64,000 nucleotides of DNA from Vicia villosa (GCF_029867415.1 NC_081183.1:52278336-52342335); one strand, 5' to 3'; counted from the first letter of the stretch, positions 20,916-33,600 are shown. The notes: generated by a model not told the origin, from the letters alone. Numbers and translations are program-made.

Positions 20916-22498
20916 GGCCAAGAGTTCTGCATTGCAAGACTATACAAGTTGATCATAGAATGGTGATTTGGCATTTGGAGATAAAATGGAATCTTTGCAT
21001 TAAATGCAAAATGGTTAAAACCTAAACCATGGTTAAAATTTCCCAAGCTTCTTATCTCTTTCCAATCTGATCACAAACCAAAAATATCTTCCAATTATTG
21101 CATATGTATGTCATTGCTTGCATCATAAGGTAAAATAGTTCATAACTTTGGCAAAATGACTTGAAATTTCAAGTGAAATGATCACTAATGGCAAAATTCA
21201 AAACCATAGCTATGCTCCATATTTTTTCATGCTCTTGGACATTTTGGAAAGCTCTTGTTATGTACTTCAAAATCCTAGTTGAAAGTTTCTTCAAGACCTT
21301 TAAGGAAATGGGTGAAAAAGATCCATGAACATTGAAGAAAATGAGGTTTTAAGTGAATTTTTCAAAAGATACCAACTTTGAAGCTCCATATCTCTTAAAT
21401 GGTTGATCTTATGAAAATAATTATATGTGACAAAGTTGTTCATTGGATCAAAATCTACAACTTTCATGTTGGAAGTTTTTTTCAGTTTGTAGGTGAAATT
21501 TTGAGTTATTCCCATCCAAAGTTTGGAAAAAACCATTGAAAACACTTTGAAAATTTTCTAAGTATGGAAAGTCAAACTTTTGACTTTTTGATTCTTGGTT
21601 GATTTTATTGATTTTCCTTGATCAAATGACTTCATATATCATATATTGATGATTTAAAACTTCAAAAGTCATGGTTGACCAAAATTTCCAAAAAGTCAAT
21701 GGTGATCTTGTATAGTTGACTTTTTCAAACGAATCGCGTTTCTAGAGATTTCAAATGAACCAAGCTATCCTCACCAAATGAATGGTATGAATGGATCACA
21801 TTGAGTTATTGGAGGACCTTGAGCCATATTTTAAGTTATGGCATCATGTCCTGATTAAAAAGTCAGTTGTTCAGGTGAATTAGGTCAAAAAACCCTAATT
21901 GTCGACCTGATGAAATTGATGACTGTGGATCTTGAATTGAGATACAATTTCCATTGGATATTGTCATAGGGATTATTTTAAGATGATTGAAACCTTTGAG
22001 TGATTCCCTGGAGCTTTTTAGGGTTTCCCAAATGTGATCCTTGATTTTAGTCCCTGATAGTTCAAAACACTAGTCTGATGATTTGAAATTTCATTGTTGA
22101 TCAATCCTTGTGTAGGAGATGTCTTGAGCCAATAGATTAGGTCAAAATGATGTACTTGGGGTCTTGAGGTCATGTCCCAAGCCATAGGTCAAATTCCGAG
22201 CAAAAGTCAAGAGTTTGCTGTCCTCAGTCAAAACCCTAATTTAGTTGATTCAAGGCTTTTGAGTTTGTTGAAATGAATCTCTGAGGACCAAATATTGATT
22301 GTTGATGAAGATGGTTCATTTGAGGTGAAGGGAGAACAAAACCCTAATTGATTTTTACTTGTACTGATGAATGATTTCTTGATTAAACCCTGCTGAGCAC
22401 AAGTAGCAAACACAAGCTATGCAATTTGTTAGTGATGCAAATGATGCATATGCAAATGATATGAGGTGGTATCTTAGGTCAAATATTGGGGTATGACA
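20916..22498 (-). other. T3 U3 region, no gene
   Basis: Rich in TTGAC/GTCAA words and in CTTTGACCAAAA-like text shared in style with the Ogre and LARD U3 regions. Frames here are short and unsupported. Confidence 0.5.
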
Positions 22499-23653
22499 GA
22501 GATTAGGGCGTGAGGAGGATTGACGGTGTTTAAGGGTGTTGGTTCAAGAATTTGTTCAGAAACATGAACATGTTTAGAATCAAGAATAGGCTGGTTGCCT
22601 TTAGACTTGGAGGAGGCAGAGGATGGAGGGTTAGAAGGTTTGGTGGTTGGAGGAGGATTTTCTGGGGCTTTTTCTGGTGAATTTTCTGGTGGAGCTTCTA
22701 TTGATACATTTTTTGAAATTAAAACAGGAGCAGAAACAGGTTCAGAGATAGAAATACCTGAAGATTTTTTCTTCTTCTGAGGCTTGGCAGGACCATCTCC
22801 AACAGTATTCCTCTTCTTCTCCTTCTTCTTTTCTTCCTTCCTTTCTTCCTTCTTCTTTTCCTTCTTCTCTTCCTTCTTTTCTTCTTTTTGCTTTTCTTGA
22901 ACAACTGGCAGCTCTTTCTTTTCTTTTCTTTCCTTCCTTCTGGTTGTTCTAGCTTTCTTTTCTTCTTCATTTTCTGTTCCTGGCACTAGATCAGTTGTAG
23001 TAAGAGCCTTCTGTCTGCTTATCCACACAGGATCATACGTAGAGCCTTCTTTCTTACACATAGCTATATATCGGACAACAACGTCAGGATGTTTATTTTT
23101 TAAAAACAATTCAAAGTCAGCCAGAGCAGGAGCTTTTCTGGTCAGAATATCATGGTCCACTCAGGGAGGAGCACCAATGGTTTCTATTAAGCTCATCTTC
23201 TTCAGAGTGTTAACATTAATAGTGCTTCCACCCGTTGCATATATATCCTTGATAACTCCAGCTTTCTCTAGATCACCAACCAATCCAGTTTGAACCAGAA
23301 GATCTGTAATAATTCTTCCAAAAGGAATAATGTTTCTCTTGTACTTGGGATTCTTCAATCTGAATTGTTTTTGGCATGATTGAAGCATGAACCCATAACT
23401 CCTTGACCAAATCTGGGTAAACTGGTCCACACAAATGATAGAAGAATGCATCCCAACCTTGAAATCTCATGTCTTCCGTCAAATGAATGTCGTGTTCTTC
23501 GAGATTGTCAAAATCGACCATCATTTCACCAAGAACTTCTAATTCATCCATAGGAATCAAACAAGTCTTTTGAGGAACATTATGTTGTTGATGTTGATCT
23601 TGTTCTTGTTGTAGAGAAGACGAACCAACTTGATGCTTAGATGAAGACGCCAT
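22499..23653 (-). pseudogene. SIRE env-like protein, broken
   Basis: It starts at the ATG at 23653 (MASSSKHQVGSSS). The N-part (LTEDMRFQGWDAFFYHLCGP) resembles the putative plant transposon protein domain of SIRE env-like frames. A frameshift near 23375 moves the reading to the frame of FRLKNPKYKRNIIPFGRIIT. A TGA at 23161-23163 interrupts that frame just before VDHDILTRKAPALADF. Then follow a Lys/Glu-rich coiled-coil-like stretch (about 22970-22780) and a Pro/Ser-rich stretch. T3 cuts the frame at 22499. Function of these proteins is unproven. No signal peptide is visible, and no clear membrane segment in what remains. Confidence 0.7.
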
Positions 23654-23916
23654 TGAAGAACACTTGAGATGTTTTGGTTTCTTAACTTTAGGTTTTTTGA
23701 AAAGAGAGAACAAGAGACAGAAATTCATAAACGAAGAGACGATGAATGCGTAAAAAGAGAAGAAAAGGATGTGAGATATGTTTAAATAGCCACGTACGCG
23801 AAAACAAAATGCAATGAAATTCTAAATGGGAGCAGTTACTGAATGTAGAGAATCAGTCACATTTAATGTTGAGAGACGTTAGTGGAGAAAATGTGAGATT
23901 TGAAAATATTTGCACA
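23654..23916 (-). other. SIRE spacer upstream of env-like gene
   Basis: Non-coding. It continues on the other side of Ogre1 at 45122. Confidence 0.55.
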
Positions 23917-23921
23917 GTTAC
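23917..23921. repeat. Target site duplication GTTAC, left of Ogre1
   Basis: Matches 45117-45121. Confidence 0.95.
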
Positions 23922-24117
23922 TGTGGACCTCCGTTTTTCGGGCCATACCTCTGAGCGGGAGAGATACGTGAACTGACTCTTTTTTATCGCTTATGCTTTC
24001 GCATTTTTGAAAATTCACAGAGTCGCCACCGACCTTTTATTTTATCCAATTAAGGAAAGGTTTATAAAAGAAACAGAAAAAAGACCTTTAAGAAATTCTG
24101 GGTAAGGGGGTAGGTTA

Positions 24118-24164
24118 TACAAAGGGAAGGTGTTAGCACCCTTTGTATCCATGGTTATCCATGG
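24118..24164 (-). promoter_or_regulatory. Conserved U5 stem-loops (Ogre1 3' LTR)
   Basis: TACAAAGG pairs with CCTTTGTA around the conserved core (GGGTGCTAACACCTTCCC in element sense). Beside it lies a perfect CCATGG/CCATGG hairpin with loop TTAT. The other LTR has them at 40573-40619. Confidence 0.65.
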
Positions 24165-26244
24165 GCTCTTAAGTTTGCTTAGCTCACTTGTTTTTCGATC
24201 ACTTTTCAATTGCTTTAGAATGCTCATATGTGGTTTCAAATACCTTTGTAAATTGAATTTTGTAATGATCCTTGTGCGGATGTATACAAAATGTTTGTTT
24301 ATCTTTCGAAAGATGTTTTGAAAAGAACGTTAACTTTGTAATGATCTGTGTTTGGATGTATACAAAATATTGTCTTTTTGGAAAGTTTTGTTTTGAAAAA
24401 CAACAGTGTATGAGAATTTTGTTTGTTTTGATTTGAGCAAGCAAACTAGGAGGTCTACCCTGAGTTGTAAGGTCTTTATCCTTATTTCCTTTAAAAATCT
24501 ATCCTTTCACCGGATACAAACAAAAGGTTCGATTTTGTACTCGAAACAGTGGAATTTTGACTTTGATTTTGAAAAGAATGAGAAGGGATTACCTTAAGAG
24601 GTGCAAGTGTGATTGTGATTGGATTCAGATATTTTATCTTTGAAGTTAGTGATCTGACGGTTCAATTTTATCTTTGACATACACGCAGTTTATATTTGCT
24701 GGAAATTAAAATGCGGAAATGTAAAATGCGGAAAGTAAATCTACGCTATTACATCGATTGTGCAGGAAATGTAAACTAGCCTATTTACATGATTTTGACA
24801 ACCTATACATTTATCTAGGAATTTAAATTGCTAGAAAAATAAAAGGCATGTTTTTGGATTTTTTATGATTGATTTTAATTATAATTAATGCATGATTAAT
24901 TAAATTAAAATGAAGAAAAAAGATGAAAATGTATTTAAACCTAGAAATTAAGTTTAAAATATGTACAAAATATTTGTCAATTAATTTTAAAACAAAACTA
25001 ATTTTTTTGAAATTTTTGAAATTGATTTGAAATTGATTAAGCTAATTAAAACATAATTATGCAAATAATTATACAAATAATTAAAACTTAAAGAGAAAAT
25101 TATCCTAAATATGTACAAAATTAGTTTATAATATATAAACAATATTTAACATAAAGAACAATTTTTTTTATGATTTTTTGATTGGTTGAAAATAATTAAA
25201 AAGCAAATATACAAACATATACTAATTAATTTTGCAAAATATTGGAATTATGAAGAAAAATAAAATATTTTTATTTCAGAAAATAATATATTATTTTAGA
25301 AGTCTAAAAATATTTTTTGTATATTTTTTTGGATTTTTAAAACTATTTTTAATTAATTTTGCAAAGAAATTAAAATAGAAATAGAAAATATAAAAGGATA
25401 CGATCAGGTGTGGAAATTAAGTGATGTCCATGGTGTGGATCACTTGTATGGTGCGTTGGATTGAGCATTAGTGGAGATCAAGGGCTCATGTTGCAAGACA
25501 CATGATGCACGTGGTTAGAGGAGTAGCATGAGATTATGCTGACTTTGAGAGTCCAACGTGGGGCCCACTGAAGTTGACTGGCGAATAGAAAGATGAGGAT
25601 AGGCCACGCGAGCAGTCAAAGGGTCCTCATCACTATTCATCATCTTCTTCAATTTACCTATGGAATTTGCTGCGGATTTACCTGCAACATTACCTGCGGA
25701 TTTTGCTTTCAATTCTTTAACCTTTTGGATGACCTACAAAACAAAAATAAAAAAGAACAAGGGCCACCCAGATCACCTAAATGGACCCTTCTGAACATGA
25801 TGGTGTCGTTAGTTTTTTCATTTGGAGCCTCTATCATAGAAAACGAAAGGTTTACATCTTTGAAGCTCAAAAATGGTAGAGCTTCAAAACCACGTTTGAA
25901 CTTGCATGTAATCACTCAAATCTACCCTATGTCATGCCATGAGTCCATTCAAATGATTAGTTTGTATTATAGTTAAGCATGCATATGAAAACGAAAGCTA
26001 CATGGTTATGAACATGAAGGTGATCGTGAGCATGTTTAAGGTTGTTTCAATCACATGTTATGAGTCAATCCTTACCTATGATGTTATACAAGAGTAATAG
26101 GATGATTATTTTGTATTGATAGTGGCTGGAAATATGAAAACGAAAATTACATATATTTGATATTTTTTTGAGAATTTTATGTAGATGATGGCTATGCTCT
26201 TGCTATAATTTCGTGTGTGTGTTGTTGTTGATGTATTCCACTTC

Positions 26245-26251
26245 ATTTATA
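26245..26251 (-). promoter_or_regulatory. TATA box of Ogre1 3' LTR
   Basis: TATAAAT in GGCCTATAAATGAAG on the minus strand. It recurs at 42698-42704. Confidence 0.6.
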
Positions 26252-28662
26252 GGCCAAGAGCTGCTTGGAAGTGAAGCTAAGAGCATTGATTGCTTGGTTG
26301 AAAGTTTGATTTTTAAATATTAAAAATCCTTGAATATTTGACCAAGTCTTGCTCTCCTTTACTTCTCTTGCCTTGTGCTTCAATTCTCTGCAGAAAATCA
26401 GAGATTCCTTGGGTGACTCATGCTTAGATTGTAAGCTACCCATTATCCATTCATTTTTCCTTTTAATTTAATCTTAAAATAAGATAAAATTAAGCAAAAA
26501 ATGAATAAAAATGGTATGGGCTTAGTCTTGGTCGTGGGAGGCCCATAATATTATGGAAATGATGTTTGAACCATGAAAACTTGGCCCCATTTGGAAAAAA
26601 TATATTTTTGAGCAATGTTGATTTCATGCATTTTCCCAAAATTTAGCCAACTTCAACAAGGTGTAAATCCCTCAATTTTTGTCATATGAAGGAGATCTTG
26701 AACTTTTTGGAAACCTCAAAGAGTCCTCTAACCAATGTATTTGGTCTCATGTCAAAATGATTTTTGATGCTCCTTGTGTGTCCTTTTGAAAAAAGTGTCT
26801 TTTTGTTGACTTTGAAAATGACCTGTAATGTCTTTGGTCATATTTTTCAAATGGTGAATGCAATGACCATGGGATCAATTGCATTTGAAATATAATTGAA
26901 TTTCCTTCAAAATGAGATTTGGTTTGAATTTTTTGGATGAAGGATGAGAGAGTTATGACCAGTCAAAGTTGAGTTGACTTTTCAGGCAAAAACCCTAATT
27001 TTGAATCTTAGGGTTTTGTTGATTTTTGATCTTTCCTTGATGAATTATGATCATCCAATGATCAAATGATGAATCCTTTGACAAAATATGGACTTTGACA
27101 AAAAATTTTAATTTTGACTGTCTGTTGACTTTTTGGTCAAACGGGTCGTTTGTTGACTGTTTGAGCTGCTGACGGTGCGTCTGAGTGAATTGAAGTTTGA
27201 AAATTTGTATGATGGTACTTTGAGATATATGGATGTGCATGAAATCCATTTGAGGTCTCAAAAGCTTGTTTCTCCTGTAAAAACAAGAAAACCCTAGTCA
27301 GGGACTGTTTGTGTAGGAGACAGTTAAGCGTACCTGATTTTTGTGCAGTGTTGAGTCTCTGCTAATCGCGTGATATTCAGAAGACTTCTAGAACAAAAAT
27401 ATTGGAATTTTGAATTGTGAAAGATTGATTTGATTGATGGTACAAAACACTGAGAATTGTACTGCCAGCAGTTTGGCTGTCAACTGACTGTTCAGGTATT
27501 GACGTAGCAGTTAGAGTGAAAAATCAACAGTCAAGGTTAATTTTCTTTTTTGTTGTTTTTGTTTTTGTTTTACGTGAAAAATGAAAGTTTATTTTCATGA
27601 CTTGTTAAAAAACACAGACATAATAAATAACTAATATTTACTGTACGCGGGCAAAATTACCGATAATAACCCTGAAAATCATTTAATGCACAGAAAAATG
27701 AATATTTGACTGGCAGAAAACACATAAAATATTATCTGAGTAATTAAGCAATATTATGACAAATAGTACAACATTTAATACTGACAGTACAAATATTACA
27801 TACTATATTAAACAGTACGAATAAACGGTACATTTAAGAAATAAGAAATACGGCAAGTTTCAAAAATGACGATTGATAACCCATGCTACAAATAGTAACA
27901 TGTAGATGATTGGGAGCATAAGCATCCCAGGTCCACAGTGTTCCGGGCTATGTAGACAGAAGAAAGACATGATCACCGTAGCAATGGTGATGATCATAAG
28001 AAAACACGTTTCCCACCGCTTCGCCATTTTGTCGGGGAAGAAGAAAGGATGGATTATGAAGTAAGAATTTGAGAGATGAATTAGAATTTGATGTGAGATT
28101 TTTATGAAAAAATGAGAGGTATTTATAGAGTGGAAAGAAGGATAGAGACGTTGGGGAATGATGTGATTCCGTACAAAAGGAAAATTTGAGTGGAAATAAG
28201 ATTTGAAAGAAAGTGTATGATAGTGTTGGGAAAAAGAGAGATGTAGAGAATAAAGTTAGGATTTGATTTTTGAAAAAGAGATTTGAAAAGATTTTTGAAA
28301 ATAATGGAATATAGTACAAAAATTAGTGGGAAACAAAAGATAATAATAATCTACTTGTTACCAGTACAGTCTGAGTTTCCTGATTCTGCGCCTGCAAAAA
28401 GATTTAACTCTGTACCAATTGTGTCAGTACTATTTATCTGTAAATAAATAAATAGCATGTGTGAAGTAATAAACAGTATTTGGCGTTTGCGTAAGAATAA
28501 ATTCAACTGCAAGCCAAATTACTGTATAAGAAAAAATTCTAAAAACTAAGTATTTCATATGTCAGGATATTTGTTGAAAAAAATCCATGACTATATGAGA
28601 CTCTTAATTTTCAGATTGGAGTTTTCTTGAAAAAAGATGCGGGCAAATTTTGGGGTATAACA

Positions 28663-28684
28663 GTTGCCCCTATTCAATCTTCTT
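28663..28684 (-). promoter_or_regulatory. Ogre1 polypurine tract
   Basis: Minus strand AAGATTGAATAGGGGCAAC lies directly before the LTR start, preceded by CTTCAGGTTTAAG. The same block stands before the LARD and Ogre2 LTRs. Confidence 0.85.
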
Positions 28685-28994
28685 AAACCTGAAGAGATTG
28701 TCTGAAATCTGAAGGTAGAAGATGATTGAATATTTAGATGCCCTGAAAATTTGCACTTACCTTGATCAGAAGAGATGTTGGAAGTTGCATTTGAATGTCG
28801 TCTGCGAAATGTTGTTGGCAGATTGAAACATTACCTGAGATGGGCTTTCAGATGCCACCTGGTAAATGTGTTGATGGTTTGTTCATCAGGATGAATCCAT
28901 TGATTATATCTTGATGAAGGATTTGAAAGTCTTTGTGTTGACTGTTTCGGAACCGTCCAAGGTTGCCGCTTTAAGTTTAGGTTTTGAAAGTTGA

Positions 28995-29330
28995 TCATTG
29001 TGGAACCGTCTGAGGTATCAGCTTTAGATCTTTGATGTTAGATCGTTCTTGAACCGTCTGAGGTATCGACTTTAGATCTGCGATGCTAGATCGTTCTGGA
29101 ACCGTCTGAGGTATCAACTTTAGATCTGCGATGTTAGATCGTTCTGGAACCGTCTGAGGTATCAACTTTAGATCTGCAATGTTAGATCGTTCTGGAACCG
29201 TCTGAGGTATCAACTTTAGATCTGCGATGTTAGATCGTTTTGGAACCGTCTGAGGTATCAACTTTAGATCTGCAATGTTAGATCGTTCTGGAACCGTCTG
29301 AGGTATCAACTTTAGATCTGTGATGCTTGT
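28995..29330 (-). repeat. 48-bp tandem repeat in Ogre1 3' region
   Basis: About seven copies of a 48-bp unit (GGAACCGTCTGAGGTATC ... GATCTGCGATGTTAGATCG). Because 48 is divisible by 3, the minus strand is open through the array with a 16-residue period (IPQTVPERSNIADLKL). That frame begins and ends with the array, so I do not call it a gene. Confidence 0.85.
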
Positions 29331-30439
29331 TTTTTGAGTTGATAAGTGATCAGAATGAATCTTCGGCTTGATTATATCTGAGAGAACCGTTCATGGAATT
29401 CAGGTGAACACTGCATGTGATTGAGAACATCTTTGTTGAAGATATCCGTCTGCCTGAAAAATCAAGTTAGTGATATGCAATGTTTATGATGCATGTAATG
29501 TGAGATATTCTCGAGCTAAAGGAGAAATAGGCATGTTATGTTGTGTTATGAATATGCGTATGAACATGCGCATGATGCATGATGTATGATGTATGATGTA
29601 TGAATGTGAATATGAATGTGATGTCAAGCTTTTATTTGGGAAAATAAATTTCCGTCAGTCATCTGGATATGACTATATTGTGATTGTTGATGATCTTTTG
29701 TCTTGTTTGAGTACCCTCGGCTGGGGAAATTCTTTGAGAACCATGGTACTCTGTTGAAGGATCTTTGACTATCACTTGGGAATGAAAGGTAGCTGGAAGT
29801 TCTGATGCCCTTTCAAATGGGAATGAGGAAGATGCATAATCCTCCGATGCACTATCTGACCAAGTCCGGGTGCGGGGATCACACCTTCTGAAGATAGCAA
29901 TCTGGAACAACCCTGCTGGGGGATAAGACTTCTTTTGAAGAGAAAATCTTTTTTGAGGAATTTGCTGAGAAATGCGCTTCTCTTGGGGATTTTCTTCTGA
30001 TGGAATGATGTCCAGATAATTGGGACATTTCCTGAATGCTATTCCTGTTTTTCCTGGTAAACATCAATCATATTCAAATGCACATGTTCATTCAGAATTA
30101 TCATTGGGACGTTTACGTATTTAAAACAGAAAAAGTGAAAATAGTGATTTTTGAGCCTAAGCTGCATTGATTTTTGAAAAAGAGCCATGATAGGCTGATT
30201 AGCACAGGGAGACAACAATCCTAGAAGTAGGAAATTGTCAGAAAGTTTTGGAAAATATTTATAAAGATAAATAGCTATGTGAAAATGATCCAGTCAAGTT
30301 TCAATTCTGCTATTGCCAATCTGTCTTCGAGCATCTCATCCCTCACTTGTTGGAAGAAAGTGATTGGACTGATCGGTGTCTTTGAGGTGTTGAATCTTGA
30401 TGGTGAGTAGGCAGCTGAACGGAACATAGTTGTATGCTT

Positions 30440-30605
30440 CATTCCCTAACTTTTGCCTAGGCTGCCCTTTCAGGTTTTCAGCCTACCGGGATAGTATTTG
30501 TTTAGTCTCTAATTTTTGCCTGGACCGCCCTTTCGGGTTTTCAATCCACCGAGACGCTCATTTTTTGCCTAAGTTGCCCTTTCAGGTTTTCAACTTAGCG
30601 AGCTG
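30440..30605 (-). repeat. Ogre1 hairpin array, CCCTTTCAGG type
   Basis: Three units of a TTTTGCC...GCCCTTTCRGGTTTTC type. Outer arms are TAGGCTG/CAGCCTA (30458-30485), TGGA/TCCA (30521-30548) and CTAAGTTG/CAACTTAG (30569-30598). Arms differ but remain paired. Ogre2 has the corresponding array at 52755-52940. Confidence 0.75.
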
Positions 30606-30615
30606 TTTTTTCTTT

Positions 30616-33600
30616 TTAAGCGAAGTATTTTTTGACTATGTCAGCATTCACAGGGTGTGGGAAATCCTCGCCATCCATGGTGGTAAGCAACATTGCGCCG
30701 CCGGAGAATATTTTCTTGATTATGAATGGTCCCTCGTAGGTGGGAGTCCATTTGCCTCTGGGATCACCTTGTGGTAAGATGATGCGTTTGACAACCAAGC
30801 CACCAGTTTGGTATGCTTGACTTTTGACTTTTTTGTTGAAGGCTTTGATCATACGCTTTTGGTATAGCTGACCATGACAAATAGCTGCGAGCCTTTTCTC
30901 ATCAATCAAGTTTATCTGGTCCAACCGTGTTTGAATCCAATCGTCTTCGTCTAGATTGGCTTCTTTCATAATCCTTAGGGAAGGAATCTGAATTTCAATT
31001 GGAAGAACTGCCTCCATACCATAGACTAAGGAGAATGGAGTTGCCCCTGTTGAAGTACGCGCAGATGTGCGATAACCATGAAGAGCAAAAGGCAACATCT
31101 CATGCCAGTCTTTGTAGGTTACTGTCATTTTTTGTATGATTTTCTTGATGTTCTTGTTGGCAGCTTCCACTGCGCCGTTCATCTTTGGTCGATATGGAGA
31201 AGAATTATGATGTTTGATCTTGAACTGTGTGCAAAGTTCAGTAATCATTCTGTTGTTTAGATTTGTGCCATTGTCCGTGATAATCCGTTCAGGGATGCCG
31301 TACCGACAAATGAGATTGTGTTTGATGAACCGGGCCACCACATTCTTGGTAATAGAAGCAAATGAAGCTGCTTCTACCCACTTTGTGAAGTAGTCAATAG
31401 CGACCAGGATAAAGCGATGTCCGTTGGAGGCAGTAGGTTTGATTTCTCCAATCATATCAATACCCCACATTGCAAAAGGCCAAGGAGCCGTCAGGACGCT
31501 TAATGGAACTGGAGGTACATGTACTTTGTCAGCATATATCTGGCATTTGTGACAGGTTCGGGAGTGATGATGGCAGTCTGTTTCCATGGTAGACCAGTAA
31601 TAACCCGCTCTAAGGATCTTTTTAGCCATTGTATGTCCACTGGAATGAGTACCGAAGGCACCATTGTGTATTTCTTCCATGATTTGTATAAGGTTCCATT
31701 GCTTAGAAAGAATTTGGCAGCAAGTCTCCTTAGAAACTTTCTGTCGTTAATGGATGCCCCTTCAGGGTACTCCTGAGCTTCGAGATATCTTTTTACTTCA
31801 TGGAACCATGGTTTTTCTTCTGTTCCTTCGGCATTGATCTCATTGCAATATGATGGTTCATCTTGCCTGTAAATGGTGATCATAGGCGCCTCGTTGTCCC
31901 ACCTGACTTTGAACATGGATGACATGGTAGCTAAAGCATCAGCTAGTTGATTTTCCTCGCGTGGGATGTGTTCGAAAGTGATTTCTTCGAAGTAAGGAAT
32001 CAAACTCAGCACATATTCTTTGTAAGGAATTAGATTTGGGTGCTTTGTGTCCCATTCCCCTTTGACTTGGTAGATTACCAAGGCCGAGTCTCCGTAGACT
32101 TCCAGGAATTTGATTCTTAGATCGATTGCAGCTTTAAGACCCATAATACATGCTTCGTATTCGGCTATATTGTTAGTGCAGTTGAAGCATAATCTGGCAG
32201 TGAATGGTGTATGACCTCCTGTGGGGGAAATGATCACAGCCCCGATGCCATTGCCAAGTGCATTAGAAGCTCCGTCAAAAACCATAGTCCACCGGGATCC
32301 TGGCTCGGGTCCTTCTTCCGGTCCTGGTTGTTTGTAGTCATTGACTAGCATAATGTCTTCGTCTGCGAAGTCAAAGTTCAATGCTTGATAATCATCCACT
32401 GCTTGATGAGCCATATGATCAGCTACCACACTTCCTTTGATTGCTTTTTGTGAAGTGTATTGAATGTCATATTCTGTTAAGATCATTTGCCATCTCGCTA
32501 TTCTTCCAGAGAGAGCAGGTTTTTCGAACACGTATTTGATGGGATCCAACTTGGAGATTAGGAAAGTGGTGTGATTTAGCATGTACTGTCTTAGTCGGCG
32601 AGCCGCCCAAGCTAAGGCACAACAAGTTTTTTCTAGTAGTGAGTATCTTGTTTCACAATCGGTAAACTTTTTGCTAAGATAGTAGATTGCGTGCTCCTTT
32701 CGGCCGGATTCGTCATGTTGTCCTAGTACACACCCCATTGAGTCTTCTAACACAGTTAGGTACATTATCAGAGGTCTGCCTTCCACAGGTGGCAACAAGA
32801 TTGGAGGTTTTTGGAGATATTCTCTGATTTTGTCAAAGGCTAACTGGCATTTGTCATTCCACCTTTCCACTTGATCTTTCTTCAACAGTTTGAAGATCGG
32901 CACACAAGTAGTAGTCATGTGGGCAATAAATCGGGCAATGTAATTTAGACGTCCCAAGAATCCTCTGACTTGTTTCTCGGTACGAGGTATAGGCATTTCT
33001 TGAATGGCTTTAACCTTGGCGGGATCAAACTCAATACCTTTGCTGCTGACGATGAAACCTAAGAGTTTGCCGGATCTTACTCCAAAGGTACACTTATTTG
33101 GGTTCAGTCGCAACTTGTATTTCTTGAGTCTGTCAAGCAACTTGTGTAAATGACCCAGATGTTCTTCCTCGGTGTTGGATTTTGCAATCATGTCATCGAC
33201 ATACACCTCTATTTCTTGATGAATCATATCATGAAATAGCGCTACCATTGCACGTTGATAGGTTGCTCCTGCGTTTTTCAGACCAAAGGGCATTACTTTG
33301 TAACAAAAGGTTCCCCAGGGTGTTGTGAAGGTTGTTTTTTCCATGTCTTCGGGTGCCATCTTGATTTGATTGTACCCTGAGAATCCGTCCATAAAGGAGA
33401 ATACCTTGCATTGTGCGGTATTGTCAACCAGTACATCGATGTGTGGTAAAGGGAAATCATCTTTGGGGCTTGCCCGGTTCAGATCTCTGTAGTCCACGCA
33501 CATTCTGACTTTCCCGTCTTTTTTAGGTACAGGCACGATGTTAGCTATCCAAGGAGGATAACTTACAACTTTTAGGAATCCGGTATTGAACTGTTTTTCA

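Larger units (their letters stand above)
18250..22498 (-). mobile_element. T3: Tat-type LTR, truncated by copia A
   Basis: The element-sense start TGTCATACCCCAA lies at 22498 on the minus strand. TTGAC-rich U3 sequence, a TATA box near 20909-20915 and a U5-side region of tandem stem-loops (18370-18960) follow. The layout parallels the Ogre2 LTR, so I read it as one LTR of more than 4.2 kb whose inner end lies beyond copia A, left of the window. No PBS or coding frame is visible. It cuts the SIRE env-like gene, whose frame reads on into it for nine codons. Confidence 0.65.
23922..28662 (-). repeat. Ogre1 3' LTR
   Basis: Element-sense start is at 28662 (TGTTATACCCCAAAATTTGC) and end at 23922. 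It contains the U5 stem-loop (24118-24147), the CCATGG-TTAT-CCATGG hairpin (24149-24164), AT-rich sequence (24830-25390) and a TTGAC-rich U3. A 123-codon frame at 27948-28319 recurs in the other LTR but resembles nothing I know. Confidence 0.96.
28685..30615 (-). other. Ogre1 3' non-coding region
   Basis: About 1.9 kb between integrase and PPT, without a supported gene. It holds two repeat arrays listed separately and an ATGATGTATG-rich tract at 29560-29630. Hypervariable, satellite-forming 3' regions are known for Tat elements of legumes. Confidence 0.75.

Noticed and set aside
22719..22970. An 83-codon Lys/Arg-rich frame
   Set aside because: Out-of-frame shadow of the Lys/Glu stretch in the SIRE env-like pseudogene.
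25593..25976. A 127-codon plus-strand frame in both Ogre1 LTRs
   Set aside because: It lies in an LTR, antisense to the element, with no recognisable motif; its repetition at 42047-42430 is due to the LTR copy.
27948..28319. A 123-codon frame repeated in both Ogre1 LTRs (also 44402-44773)
   Set aside because: It lies in U3, is Phe/Ser-rich low-complexity text from a T-rich strand, and repeats because LTRs are copies.
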